DNA from: an uncultured Variovorax sp.
GTDB taxonomy: Bacteria; Pseudomonadota; Gammaproteobacteria; Burkholderiales; Burkholderiaceae_C
Direction: 5' to 3'
Assembly (NCBI GenBank): GCA_903872875.1
Contig: CAIQMJ010001029.1
Span: 1 to 13,257 of the forward strand
DNA: 13,257 nt
Part shown: in pieces, positions 1 to 5,789 of the stretch
Layout of the letters: every line of letters begins with the position of its first letter
How positions within the stretch are numbered: position 1 is the stretch's first letter
Program-made: the position numbers and the translations under genes
Notes under the pieces: generated by a model
The model's database searches: none
What the model saw: only the letters and a program-made list of their open reading frames with translations
What the model was told of the DNA's origin: nothing

Positions 1-244
1 GCACCATGGCGCGTGTGTTGGAGGACACGCTCACGACGGCGCGCGGATTCCCCTCGGGGTAGCCCTGGTCCACCGAACCTCGCAGCCAGGTTTGCGTGTC
101 CGCGGTCACCGCTGCGCGGCTGGTGCTCGACGTCAGCGGTGCCGGGCGAGGATCGCCTTCGGCATAGTTGCCGGCCAGTGCGGGGCCGGCGATCGCGCCG
201 AGCAATGCAGCCAGCGTCAGGGAGGTCTTGAGAGAGGTCTTCAT
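1..244 (-). CDS. DUF4148-like exported small protein, C-terminus off the window
   Basis: Partial gene read leftward from an ATG at 244-242. It runs off the left edge, with 81 codons visible. A Shine-Dalgarno AAAGGA lies about 6 nt before the ATG. The product opens with a clear Sec signal peptide (MKTSLKTSLTLAALL..., ending in PALA near residue 24). Two related segments follow, one starting NYAEGDPRP and one GYPEGNPRA, with SRAAVTADTQTWLRG between them. Short TRA/SRA-x-V-x-A repeats of this kind are typical of DUF4148 exported proteins of Burkholderiales, and a second such gene lies at 9531-9926. No biochemical role is established for the family. The gene is preceded by a putative CopR-type promoter at 321-374, so copper induction is inferred. 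The family assignment is moderately sure because the C-terminus is missing. Confidence 0.75.
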   Translation of the reverse strand, partial: MKTSLKTSLTLAALLGAIAGPALAGNYAEGDPRPAPLTSSTSRAAVTADTQTWLRGSVDQGYPEGNPRAVVSVSSNTRAMV

Positions 245-320
245 GATCGGTCCTTTAGGCAATGGGAAAGTTGGCATCTCGGAAGTAAACAGCGCTATCA
301 CTTGTCTTTCCGATGCATCA

Positions 321-374
321 ACTCTAGGCCGTGGGGGCGAGATTTACCGCACGCGCAGATTACAGTTACGTCAT
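321..374 (-). promoter_or_regulatory. Putative CopR-activated promoter for the gene at 1-244
   Basis: Read on the minus strand, a dyad ATGAC-GTAACT-GTAAT (374 to 359) is followed after exactly 32 nt by TAGAGT (326 to 321), which would serve as a -10 box. The same dyad, spacing and -10 hexamer recur at 4768-4821 and 9370-9428. The left half carries one mismatch to the ATTAC consensus. No good -35 hexamer is visible, as expected for a promoter that needs an activator. Assignment to CopR rests on the copRS genes in the window and is inferred. Confidence 0.6.
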
Positions 375-581
375 CTATCGGGAGGCGCCAATCGAGGTGC
401 CGCCTGCCGAGCGCCTGGCGGAATTGGCACGACAACGCCTCGACCATGAACAACAACGCCGTGCTCGGCCGATCTCACGATCGAATCAGCCGTTATCTGA
501 CAGACGAAACTCACCAGACGCCAATCATTCGGGCAATAAATCTGGTCGATTCCACGGTCAGAGAACCAAGGCTGCTGCTGC
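375..581. other. Intergenic stretch before the first copper operon, no gene recognised
   Basis: About 200 nt between the putative divergent promoter and the small His/Cys-rich gene at 582. Open frames cross it, but none has a convincing ribosome binding site or a recognisable product. A promoter for the 582-4701 operon should lie here. I see no strong sigma-70 pair and no second copy of the dyad in the plus orientation at the 32-nt spacing. The AT-richer patch near 530-545 is the best weak candidate for a -10 region. Confidence 0.35.
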
Positions 582-968
582 ATGTCCTGCTTTCGAGTTT
601 TGCTTCTTTGGGCGCTCATCCTTGCCATACCGTTCCAGGGGTATGCAGCAGCGTCCATGGCTTTCTGCGAGACCGCGCAGAGCGACACTACCGCGGCAGT
701 TCAAGTGGACTCGCACCATCACCCGCATGCCGCTGCGTCCGATAGCTCCCCCCTTCAAGGAATGGACGATGAAGACGCGGCGCACCGCGACGGCGACTCA
801 GGCAGTGCGCACAAATGCGGGACTTGCGAAGCGTGCCACGCAGTGGCCTTGATGCCTGACACTCCCGTTGTCCGCATTCAACATCTGCCCGCAGCAGATC
901 TGGCAGAGCCCCACGTTCTGCCGACAACCCTCTTTCCGCCCCTCCTCGAACGCCCACCTCGGGCCTGA
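582..968 (+). CDS. Small exported His/Cys-rich protein, CzcI-like, copy 1
   Basis: A 128-aa product. It has a hydrophobic signal (residues 4-24, ending PFQGYAAA), a His cluster (SHHHPHA near 44-50), and a Cys/His motif HKCGTCEACHA (77-87) that could bind a soft metal. The tail is LLERPPRA. It aligns along its whole length with the 141-aa product at 9994-10419: same signal, HKCGTCxACHA, the DLAEP segment and the LxRPPRA end. The architecture resembles the small CzcI-type periplasmic proteins found ahead of metal-efflux operons in betaproteobacteria, and a periplasmic metal-binding or signalling role is inferred. The ribosome binding site is weak (AAGG about 10 nt before the ATG). This start is preferred because the paralogue starts at the equivalent residue. 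It is the first gene of the copA operon. Confidence 0.8.
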   Translation: MSCFRVLLLWALILAIPFQGYAAASMAFCETAQSDTTAAVQVDSHHHPHAAASDSSPLQGMDDEDAAHRDGDSGSAHKCGTCEACHAVALMPDTPVVRIQHLPAADLAEPHVLPTTLFPPLLERPPRA

Positions 969-1079
969 AGCATCTTCTCGCCTTTGACCTCACGGTCCGA
1001 AGGCTGAGCGCTTCGCATCGGCAGTCTCCCTCCCTCTCGGGCGGCGGACGCATCCCAGCCATGAACCTTCGAGGATCCA

Positions 1080-1226
1080 ATGCTCTATCCATCAACACGT
1101 TCCGACAATGAGCCCACGCGCGTGCGTACTGTTCCGGGCGGTGCTCAGTTCGCTTGCACCCCCGAGGTCGCGTCCCCCAATCGGCCACGATCGAGCCACA
1201 TCGAGGCGAGAAGGGGCGCACCGTGA
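1080..1226 (+). CDS. Short ORF translationally coupled to copA, function unknown
   Basis: A 48-codon reading frame starting MLYPSTRSDNEPTR, with GAGGA about 5 nt before its ATG. Its TGA (1224-1226) overlaps the copA GTG start as GTGA, the arrangement expected of translational coupling. No signal peptide, domain or metal motif is visible, so it may be a leader ORF and not a functional protein. The DNA around its start resembles that at 10517-10549, where a real gene (10536) begins at the same distance behind the paralogous His/Cys-rich gene. It could therefore be a degenerate relative of that gene. Expression is not shown by the sequence. Confidence 0.35.
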   Translation: MLYPSTRSDNEPTRVRTVPGGAQFACTPEVASPNRPRSSHIEARRGAP

Positions 1227-3034
1227 AGCCGGCATCGAACGGCGTCAGTCGGCGCAAATTTGTGATGAGTCTCGGCTCTTCCGGGGCGTTCGGTGGGGTG
1301 GCATTGCCTCCTTCGTTGTCCTGGGCCGCAGCGGCGGAGCAAACCGGACGCACGGAATTGCGTGGAACGGAGTTCGACCTCGAAATAGCGCAGACGCCTG
1401 TCAACCTGACAGGACAGGCGCGCATCGGGACGACGGTCAATGGCCAGATCCCGGCACCGACGCTGAGATGGCGCGAGGGAGATACGGTCACGCTGCGCGT
1501 GACCAACCGACTACCGGTCGCAAGCTCGATCCATTGGCATGGCATCTTGGTCCCCGCGGAAATGGACGGCGTGCCAGGCCTGAGTTTCAAAGGCATTGCG
1601 CCCGGCGAAACCTTCGTCTATCGCTTCCCCGTCAAGCAAAGCGGCACCTACTGGTATCACAGCCACTCCCGCTTCCAAGAGCAAACGGGCCTGTACGGCC
1701 CCATCGTGATCGACCCGCGGAACGGCCCTCGCTTCAGAACGGACCGTGAGCACGTGGTGCTGCTTTCGGACTGGACGGATGGCGTGCCGGAAGAGCTCTT
1801 CCGGAAGCTGAAGGTCATGAGCGGATTCTTCAATTTCAACCAACCGACAGTTGGCGACTTCAAGCGAGACATCGCCCAAATGGGCATCCAGGGCGCGCTC
1901 GAAAAGCGAAAGATGTGGAATCGCATGCGCATGGTGCCGACTGACCTCGGCGACTTGACCGGAACGACCCAACTTCGCAACGCCGCACGCTATCTTCTCA
2001 ATGGCAAGGCGACCGATCACAACTGGACCGGCGTGTTCCAAGCGCGCGAGAAGGTGCGGCTGCGGTTCATCAACGGATCGGCCACCACCATCTTCGATGT
2101 TCGGATACCGGGACTGAAGATGATCGTCGTCGCTGCAGATGGTCAGGACGTCCATCCGGTGACCGTGGATGAATTCCGGATATCCGTTGCCGAAACTTAC
2201 GACGTGATCGTCGAGCCAACGGAAGAAAGGGCCTACACCCTTTTTGCCCAGTCGATCGACCGAACCAATTTCGTCCGCGGCACGCTTGCGCCTCGCGTCG
2301 GTATGCAGGCGCCGGTCCCGGAGGTGGACAAGCCTCACTGGTTGACGATGACCGACATGATGGGCGCCATGGGGACGATGGAGAGCATGGACGCAGCCAA
2401 AGGCGAGGGCGAGATGGGCGGAATGCACGAGATGAAGGGCATGCAAGGCATGGACCACTCCAGCATGGCCGGCATGGGTGCGGAGGGTGATGCGAAGCCT
2501 GCCAAGAAACCACCGCGTGTGCGCCACGCCCGGACGGAGTATGGTCCCGGCGTGGACATGCACGTCGACATGCCGCGCACCAACCTCGACGACCCGGGCA
2601 TCAATCTGCGCGACAACGGAAGGCGTGTACTGACCTATGCCGATCTCCACACGATCGGGGGACCGATCGATGGCCGGGAGCCTGGCCGCGACATCGAACT
2701 GCACCTCACCGGCAACATGGAGCGATTCATGTGGTCGTTCGACGGTCAGAAGTTTTCCGAGTCGAAGCCTGTGCACTTCCGGTTCGGCGAGCGGCTCCGG
2801 TTGGTGCTTGTCAACGACACGATGATGAATCACCCGATTCACCTGCACGGAATGTGGGGCGAGTTGGAGTCCCCGGAAGGCGAGTTCCTGGCTCGGAAAC
2901 ACACGATCAACGTCCAGCCGGCGCAGCGAGTGACCTACCGCGTCACCGCGGATGCCATGGGGCGCTGGGCCTATCACTGTCATCTGCTCTATCACATGGA
3001 AGCGGGCATGTTCCGCGAGGTGCACGTGTCATGA
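1223..3034 (+). CDS. copA: CopA, periplasmic multicopper oxidase (Tat exported)
   Basis: A 603-aa product, usual for CopA. The GTG at 1223 is chosen because AAGGGG precedes it by about 6 nt and it places a Tat signal (SRRKFV, residues 9-14, then a hydrophobic stretch) at the N-terminus. Upstream in-frame ATG codons have no such support. Copper ligands of a three-domain multicopper oxidase are all present: HWHG (104-107), HSH (146-148), HPIHLHG (537-543) and HCHLLYHMEAGM (585-596) with Cys586, His591 and Met596 for the type 1 site. A Met-rich insert (about 376-418, repeated MxxM and GM) is typical of CopA and should bind Cu(I). The family oxidises Cu(I) to the less toxic Cu(II) in the periplasm. 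The stop overlaps the copB start as ATGA. Confidence 0.95.
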   Translation: MKPASNGVSRRKFVMSLGSSGAFGGVALPPSLSWAAAAEQTGRTELRGTEFDLEIAQTPVNLTGQARIGTTVNGQIPAPTLRWREGDTVTLRVTNRLPVASSIHWHGILVPAEMDGVPGLSFKGIAPGETFVYRFPVKQSGTYWYHSHSRFQEQTGLYGPIVIDPRNGPRFRTDREHVVLLSDWTDGVPEELFRKLKVMSGFFNFNQPTVGDFKRDIAQMGIQGALEKRKMWNRMRMVPTDLGDLTGTTQLRNAARYLLNGKATDHNWTGVFQAREKVRLRFINGSATTIFDVRIPGLKMIVVAADGQDVHPVTVDEFRISVAETYDVIVEPTEERAYTLFAQSIDRTNFVRGTLAPRVGMQAPVPEVDKPHWLTMTDMMGAMGTMESMDAAKGEGEMGGMHEMKGMQGMDHSSMAGMGAEGDAKPAKKPPRVRHARTEYGPGVDMHVDMPRTNLDDPGINLRDNGRRVLTYADLHTIGGPIDGREPGRDIELHLTGNMERFMWSFDGQKFSESKPVHFRFGERLRLVLVNDTMMNHPIHLHGMWGELESPEGEFLARKHTINVQPAQRVTYRVTADAMGRWAYHCHLLYHMEAGMFREVHVS

Positions 3035-4149
3035 ATCCGCGCCAACTCAAACTTGTGCAGGGCAGCCTTGCGGGCGCACTCGCATCCTCAGTTCTCTGTT
3101 TCGTCGTTCCCGCGAGTGCCCAGAGCGATGATGCCAAGCGCATGCACGACATGCCCGGTATGGGTGCGGACATGTCCGGATCCGGGTCGAAGGAAGGTGC
3201 GCCGGCTCAGGCTTCGCCAGCGACGCCCTCGAGCGAACGTTCGCCAAAGAACGAGTCCCAACCCGCGACTGCGCCGATGGATCATGGTCAGATGAAGGAC
3301 ATGGCCGGCATGAAGGGCGGAAACTCCGATATGAAGGACATGCCCGGCATGAAGAGCGCGACCTCCGACATGAAGGGCATGCCCAAGATGAGTATGGGGT
3401 CCATGCCTGGCATGGGCCCGATGCAAGGCGGCCGCTCCCCTCCCGATGCGCGCGATCCGGACGCCTATGCCGATGGAATGCCGACGATGTCCATGCCCGG
3501 CATGGACATGGCGGACGACGAGCGCTACGGGCGGATCCTCGTCAATGAGCTGGAATACGCAAAGGCTCGAGATGCTCGTGGCCAGAATCTCAGCCTCGAA
3601 GCCTGGTACGGGGGCGACTACAACAAGCTTTGGATCAAGGCTGAAGGCGAACGCCGCGGAGGCCGCCTCGACGCCTTTCGCACGGAGGCACTCTGGGACC
3701 ATGCCATCGCCACCTTCTGGAGCACTCAGCTGGGTGTGCGGCACGACAACGGCGGTGGAGGCCGTTCGCGCAGCTGGCTCGCGTTCGGCGTGCAAGGCCT
3801 TGCGCCGTACTGGTTTGAAACAGAAGCAACCGCCTATGTGGGTTCAGGCGGTGCGCTCGCCGCGCGTCTCGAATTGCGCTACGACCTGCTCCTGACGCAA
3901 AAATGGATTCTTCAGCCCAAGCTCGAGGCCAACTTCTATAGCAAGAACGATCCGCAGCGCGGCATTGGTTCGGGCCTGTCCGACATGGAGCTGGGCGTGC
4001 GTCTGCGCTACGAGGTGACGAGGCAGTTCGCTCCCTACATTGGCGTGACATGGTCGAAGAAGTTCGGGAACACGGCGGCCTATGCACGACAGGCTGGCGA
4101 ACGCGTTCGAGACACGCAATTCGTGGCCGGCGTGAGATTGTGGTTTTGA
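3031..4149 (+). CDS. copB: CopB, copper-resistance outer-membrane protein
   Basis: A 372-aa product. The start ATG overlaps the copA stop (ATGA), which supports coupling. A signal peptide ends at about residue 30 (VVPASA). Residues about 36-160 are low-complexity and Met-rich, with GM, MKDM and MPGM units that can bind copper. Part of this is a 39-bp tandem repeat from 3292. From about residue 165 (ERYGRILVNELE) to the end it matches the CopB barrel: alternating strands such as LEAWYGGDYNKLWIKAEGE and a final aromatic residue in GVRLWF, the usual signal for outer-membrane insertion. CopB accompanies CopA in copper resistance and is thought to bind or sequester copper at the outer membrane. 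Its transport role is not settled in the family. Confidence 0.93.
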   Translation: MNPRQLKLVQGSLAGALASSVLCFVVPASAQSDDAKRMHDMPGMGADMSGSGSKEGAPAQASPATPSSERSPKNESQPATAPMDHGQMKDMAGMKGGNSDMKDMPGMKSATSDMKGMPKMSMGSMPGMGPMQGGRSPPDARDPDAYADGMPTMSMPGMDMADDERYGRILVNELEYAKARDARGQNLSLEAWYGGDYNKLWIKAEGERRGGRLDAFRTEALWDHAIATFWSTQLGVRHDNGGGGRSRSWLAFGVQGLAPYWFETEATAYVGSGGALAARLELRYDLLLTQKWILQPKLEANFYSKNDPQRGIGSGLSDMELGVRLRYEVTRQFAPYIGVTWSKKFGNTAAYARQAGERVRDTQFVAGVRLWF

Positions 4150-4161
4150 CAGGAGCATCCC

Positions 4162-4701
4162 ATGTCGAAACTGATCTCAACGATGCTTGCCGGCGCGGCT
4201 GCTGCGATCGTGGTTGCCATAGTGGGACTCGCGGGCGTTTGGTGGACCGGTGGATACAACGTCGCAGCGGACGAGGCGCACTCCCGGCCTGTCGCTTCCG
4301 CCTTGACTTCAATGCGCGAGCGCTCGATCTCTGCGCGTGCGCAAGGAATTCCTGTACCCGACCTCGACGCCCCGCAAATGGTCGCGGCGGGGGCGAAGCA
4401 GTACGCACAGATGTGCGTTCAATGCCACCTGGCGCCCGGCAAGGACGACTCCGATCTGCGCAAGGGGCTGAATCCGCAGCCACCCAATCTCTATTCGCAT
4501 GGGGTCCATGACCCCGCGAGAGCGTTCTGGGCAATCAAACACGGCGTCAAGATGACTGGCATGCCGGCCTGGGGGCGGACCCATGACGATCAAACCTTGT
4601 GGTCGATGGTGGCTTTCCTGCAGCGGATGCCAAAGCTTTCGCCGGCAGAGTTCGAACAGCTCGCCCGGCAATCGCCCAGCACTCATCAGGAAGCGCAATG
4701 A
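4162..4701 (+). CDS. Membrane-anchored class I cytochrome c
   Basis: A 179-aa product with AGGAG 6-7 nt before the ATG and a gap of only 12 nt after copB, so it belongs to the copAB operon. An N-terminal hydrophobic segment (about 8-28) looks like an uncleaved anchor with the rest in the periplasm. A single haem site CVQCH lies at 85-89, and Met134 in TGMPAW is the likely sixth ligand, as in small class I cytochromes. The C-terminus (QTLWSMVAFLQRMPKLSP) is the usual closing helix. Neither copC nor copD follows copB here, and this cytochrome stands in their place. It could accept electrons from copper oxidation or from the respiratory chain, but the partner is inferred only from position. Confidence 0.9.
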   Translation: MSKLISTMLAGAAAAIVVAIVGLAGVWWTGGYNVAADEAHSRPVASALTSMRERSISARAQGIPVPDLDAPQMVAAGAKQYAQMCVQCHLAPGKDDSDLRKGLNPQPPNLYSHGVHDPARAFWAIKHGVKMTGMPAWGRTHDDQTLWSMVAFLQRMPKLSPAEFEQLARQSPSTHQEAQ

Positions 4702-4767
4702 CTTGGTCGCAGTCTCCTCTGGATACTGCCCACAAAAGCTGTCTCCGGCCATCGCGCGAGCGAGCGG

Positions 4768-4821
4768 ATTACGCAACTGTAATGCTCGCGTCCAGCTTTC
4801 GCCAAAGTCGCTTCCTACAGT
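4768..4821 (+). promoter_or_regulatory. Putative CopR-activated promoter for the 4906 gene
   Basis: A perfect dyad ATTAC-GCAACT-GTAAT (4768-4783) is followed after 32 nt by TACAGT (4816-4821) as -10 box. The layout equals that at 321-374 and 9370-9428, and the 5 nt before the -10 (CTTCC) match those at 9418. It lies in the gap after the cytochrome c gene, so the downstream genes have their own promoter. CopR as the binder is inferred. Confidence 0.65.
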
Positions 4822-4827
4822 GAGAGC

Positions 4828-4867
4828 GACAGCTGTCCTCACGGCTACCTGACAGGACAGATGTCCT
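4828..4867. repeat. Cluster of overlapping palindromes in the leader of the 4906 gene
   Basis: Three nested symmetric elements occur between the putative -10 and the ribosome binding site. They are GACAGCTGTC (4828-4837, perfect), CTGTCCT/AGGACAG (4833-4839 with 4854-4860, 14-nt spacer) and AGGACA-GA-TGTCCT (4854-4867). They share arms and so could form competing hairpins in the mRNA leader. No T-run follows, so a classical terminator is unlikely. Regulation is possible but not shown. Confidence 0.45.
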
Positions 4868-4905
4868 ATTCGCCGGAACACCGGCAACGACCAAAAGGAG
4901 CTTTT

Positions 4906-5244
4906 ATGACAAACCAGAACATGATCCCTCAACGCAAAACCTTCACTCTCAAGAGCACGCTCATCGGATTCGGCGCTGCCGTTCTGTTCTCGGGCGCTGC
5001 CATTGCGCAAAACCACACGTCAGAGGCCGTTCCGCAGACGAACACGAAACCGCAGATCGCAGCCGAAGCGAAGAAGAGCGCGAAGCCGACGGGAACCAAG
5101 CCGATCAAGGATGGCAGCACCGCCGAGGGCGAAGGCTCGGGGGTGAAGAAGACGACACGGCCCGAGGCCACGGGCCAGGGAAGAGCCGCCGCTCGCGAGG
5201 CGCGCCCGCACCGCGATCCCGGTCAAGGTGGCACCCCGAAGTAA
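4906..5244 (+). CDS. Exported Lys-rich low-complexity protein of unknown function
   Basis: A 112-aa product. The ATG at 4906 is chosen over an in-frame ATG at 4861 because AAAAGGAG sits 5 nt upstream and a signal peptide (TLKSTLIGFGAAVLFSGAAIA, residues 14-34) then lies near the N-terminus. The mature part is hydrophilic and probably disordered, rich in Lys, Glu, Thr, Gly and Pro (PQIAAEAKKSAKPTGTKP), and turns Arg-rich near the end. It has no Cys, and its only Met residues lie before the signal peptide core, so it does not look like a soft-metal binder. I do not recognise a family. It has its own putative CopR promoter and lies 138 nt ahead of the copper-storage gene, with which it may be co-transcribed. 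Confidence 0.75.
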   Translation: MTNQNMIPQRKTFTLKSTLIGFGAAVLFSGAAIAQNHTSEAVPQTNTKPQIAAEAKKSAKPTGTKPIKDGSTAEGEGSGVKKTTRPEATGQGRAAAREARPHRDPGQGGTPK

Positions 5245-5382
5245 CCACCATCAAGTCCAATGCTGCCCGACTCCGCAATGACCAAGGTCCTGGAGGGGCT
5301 GGCAGCGGACGGTTCAGGGATGTCGCGTCTCGGCAGCCCATTCGTCGCCGGGTCACCGGTATTCACTTCAAAGGAGTCGACA

Positions 5383-5712
5383 ATGTCACATGAGAGCTAT
5401 ACCGCATGCATCGAAGCCTGTAACAGCTGCGCCACTGCGTGCAATCATTGCGCGTCCGCGTGCCTGAAGGAGGACGACGTCAAGATGATGGCGAGGTGCA
5501 TCACCCTTGACGTCGACTGCGCCGCCGCTTGCCAGTTTGCCGCCGCCGCGATGGCCCGCGGCAGTGAACATGCCAAGGCAATTTGCGCGCTATGCGCGGA
5601 CATCTGCGAGGCATGTGGCGCAGAGTGTGAGAAGCATCAGGCAGAACACTGCAAGGCATGCGCCAAGGCTTGCAAGGAATGCGCCGCCGCATGTCGAGCC
5701 ATGTCGCATTGA
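5383..5712 (+). CDS. Csp3-like cytosolic copper-storage protein (DUF326 four-helix bundle)
   Basis: A 109-aa product with AAGGAG 6 nt before the ATG. It has 19 Cys in repeated CxxC and CxxxC spacing (TACIEACNSCATACNHC; ALCADICEACGAEC; HCKACAKACKECAAAC) on helical, Ala-rich segments. This is the pattern of the DUF326/Csp family, whose four-helix bundles fill their core with Cu(I) thiolates. There is no signal peptide or Tat motif, so it should act in the cytosol like Csp3 and unlike the exported Csp1. It lies downstream of the 4906 gene on the same strand and converges with the minus-strand gene ending at 5790. Role inferred: cytosolic Cu(I) sink. The family call is firm. The number of bound copper ions cannot be read from sequence. 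Confidence 0.92.
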   Translation: MSHESYTACIEACNSCATACNHCASACLKEDDVKMMARCITLDVDCAAACQFAAAAMARGSEHAKAICALCADICEACGAECEKHQAEHCKACAKACKECAAACRAMSH

Positions 5713-5717
5713 TGATC

Positions 5718-5740
5718 GCGGGACCTCGCAGAGGTGCCGC
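5718..5740. terminator. Hairpin between convergent genes, possible terminator
   Basis: An inverted repeat begins 5 nt after the copper-storage stop codon: GCGG-g-ACCTC, a GCA loop, then GAGGT-g-CCGC, which gives nine pairs and one G/G mismatch. It lies between convergent genes, where a terminator is expected. No T-run follows on either strand, so it would be a non-classical terminator or a 3' stabilising stem. Confidence 0.4.
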
Positions 5741-5789
5741 ACTCCCTCGCAAAGCGACACGTGGCTCCCCCGTTACCCCGCAGTCTTGA

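Noticed and set aside
331..852. Plus-strand open frame across the first intergenic region
   Set aside because: It overlaps the well-supported 582-968 gene in another frame, has no ribosome binding site, and its product is Arg-rich with no motif. Its first part could be a gene remnant but nothing supports that.
1154..1222. Upstream ATG extension of CopA
   Set aside because: It would bury the Tat signal behind 23 polar residues and lacks a ribosome site. The GTG at 1223 has AAGGGG and fits the family.
1511..3025. Long open frame antisense to copA
   Set aside because: It is a mirror of the copA coding frame in GC-rich DNA, with a His/Arg-rich translation and no domain or ribosome binding site.
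3292..3402. CRISPR-like repeat array in copB
   Set aside because: The 39-bp units are in frame, have no spacers and encode Met-rich copper-binding peptides.
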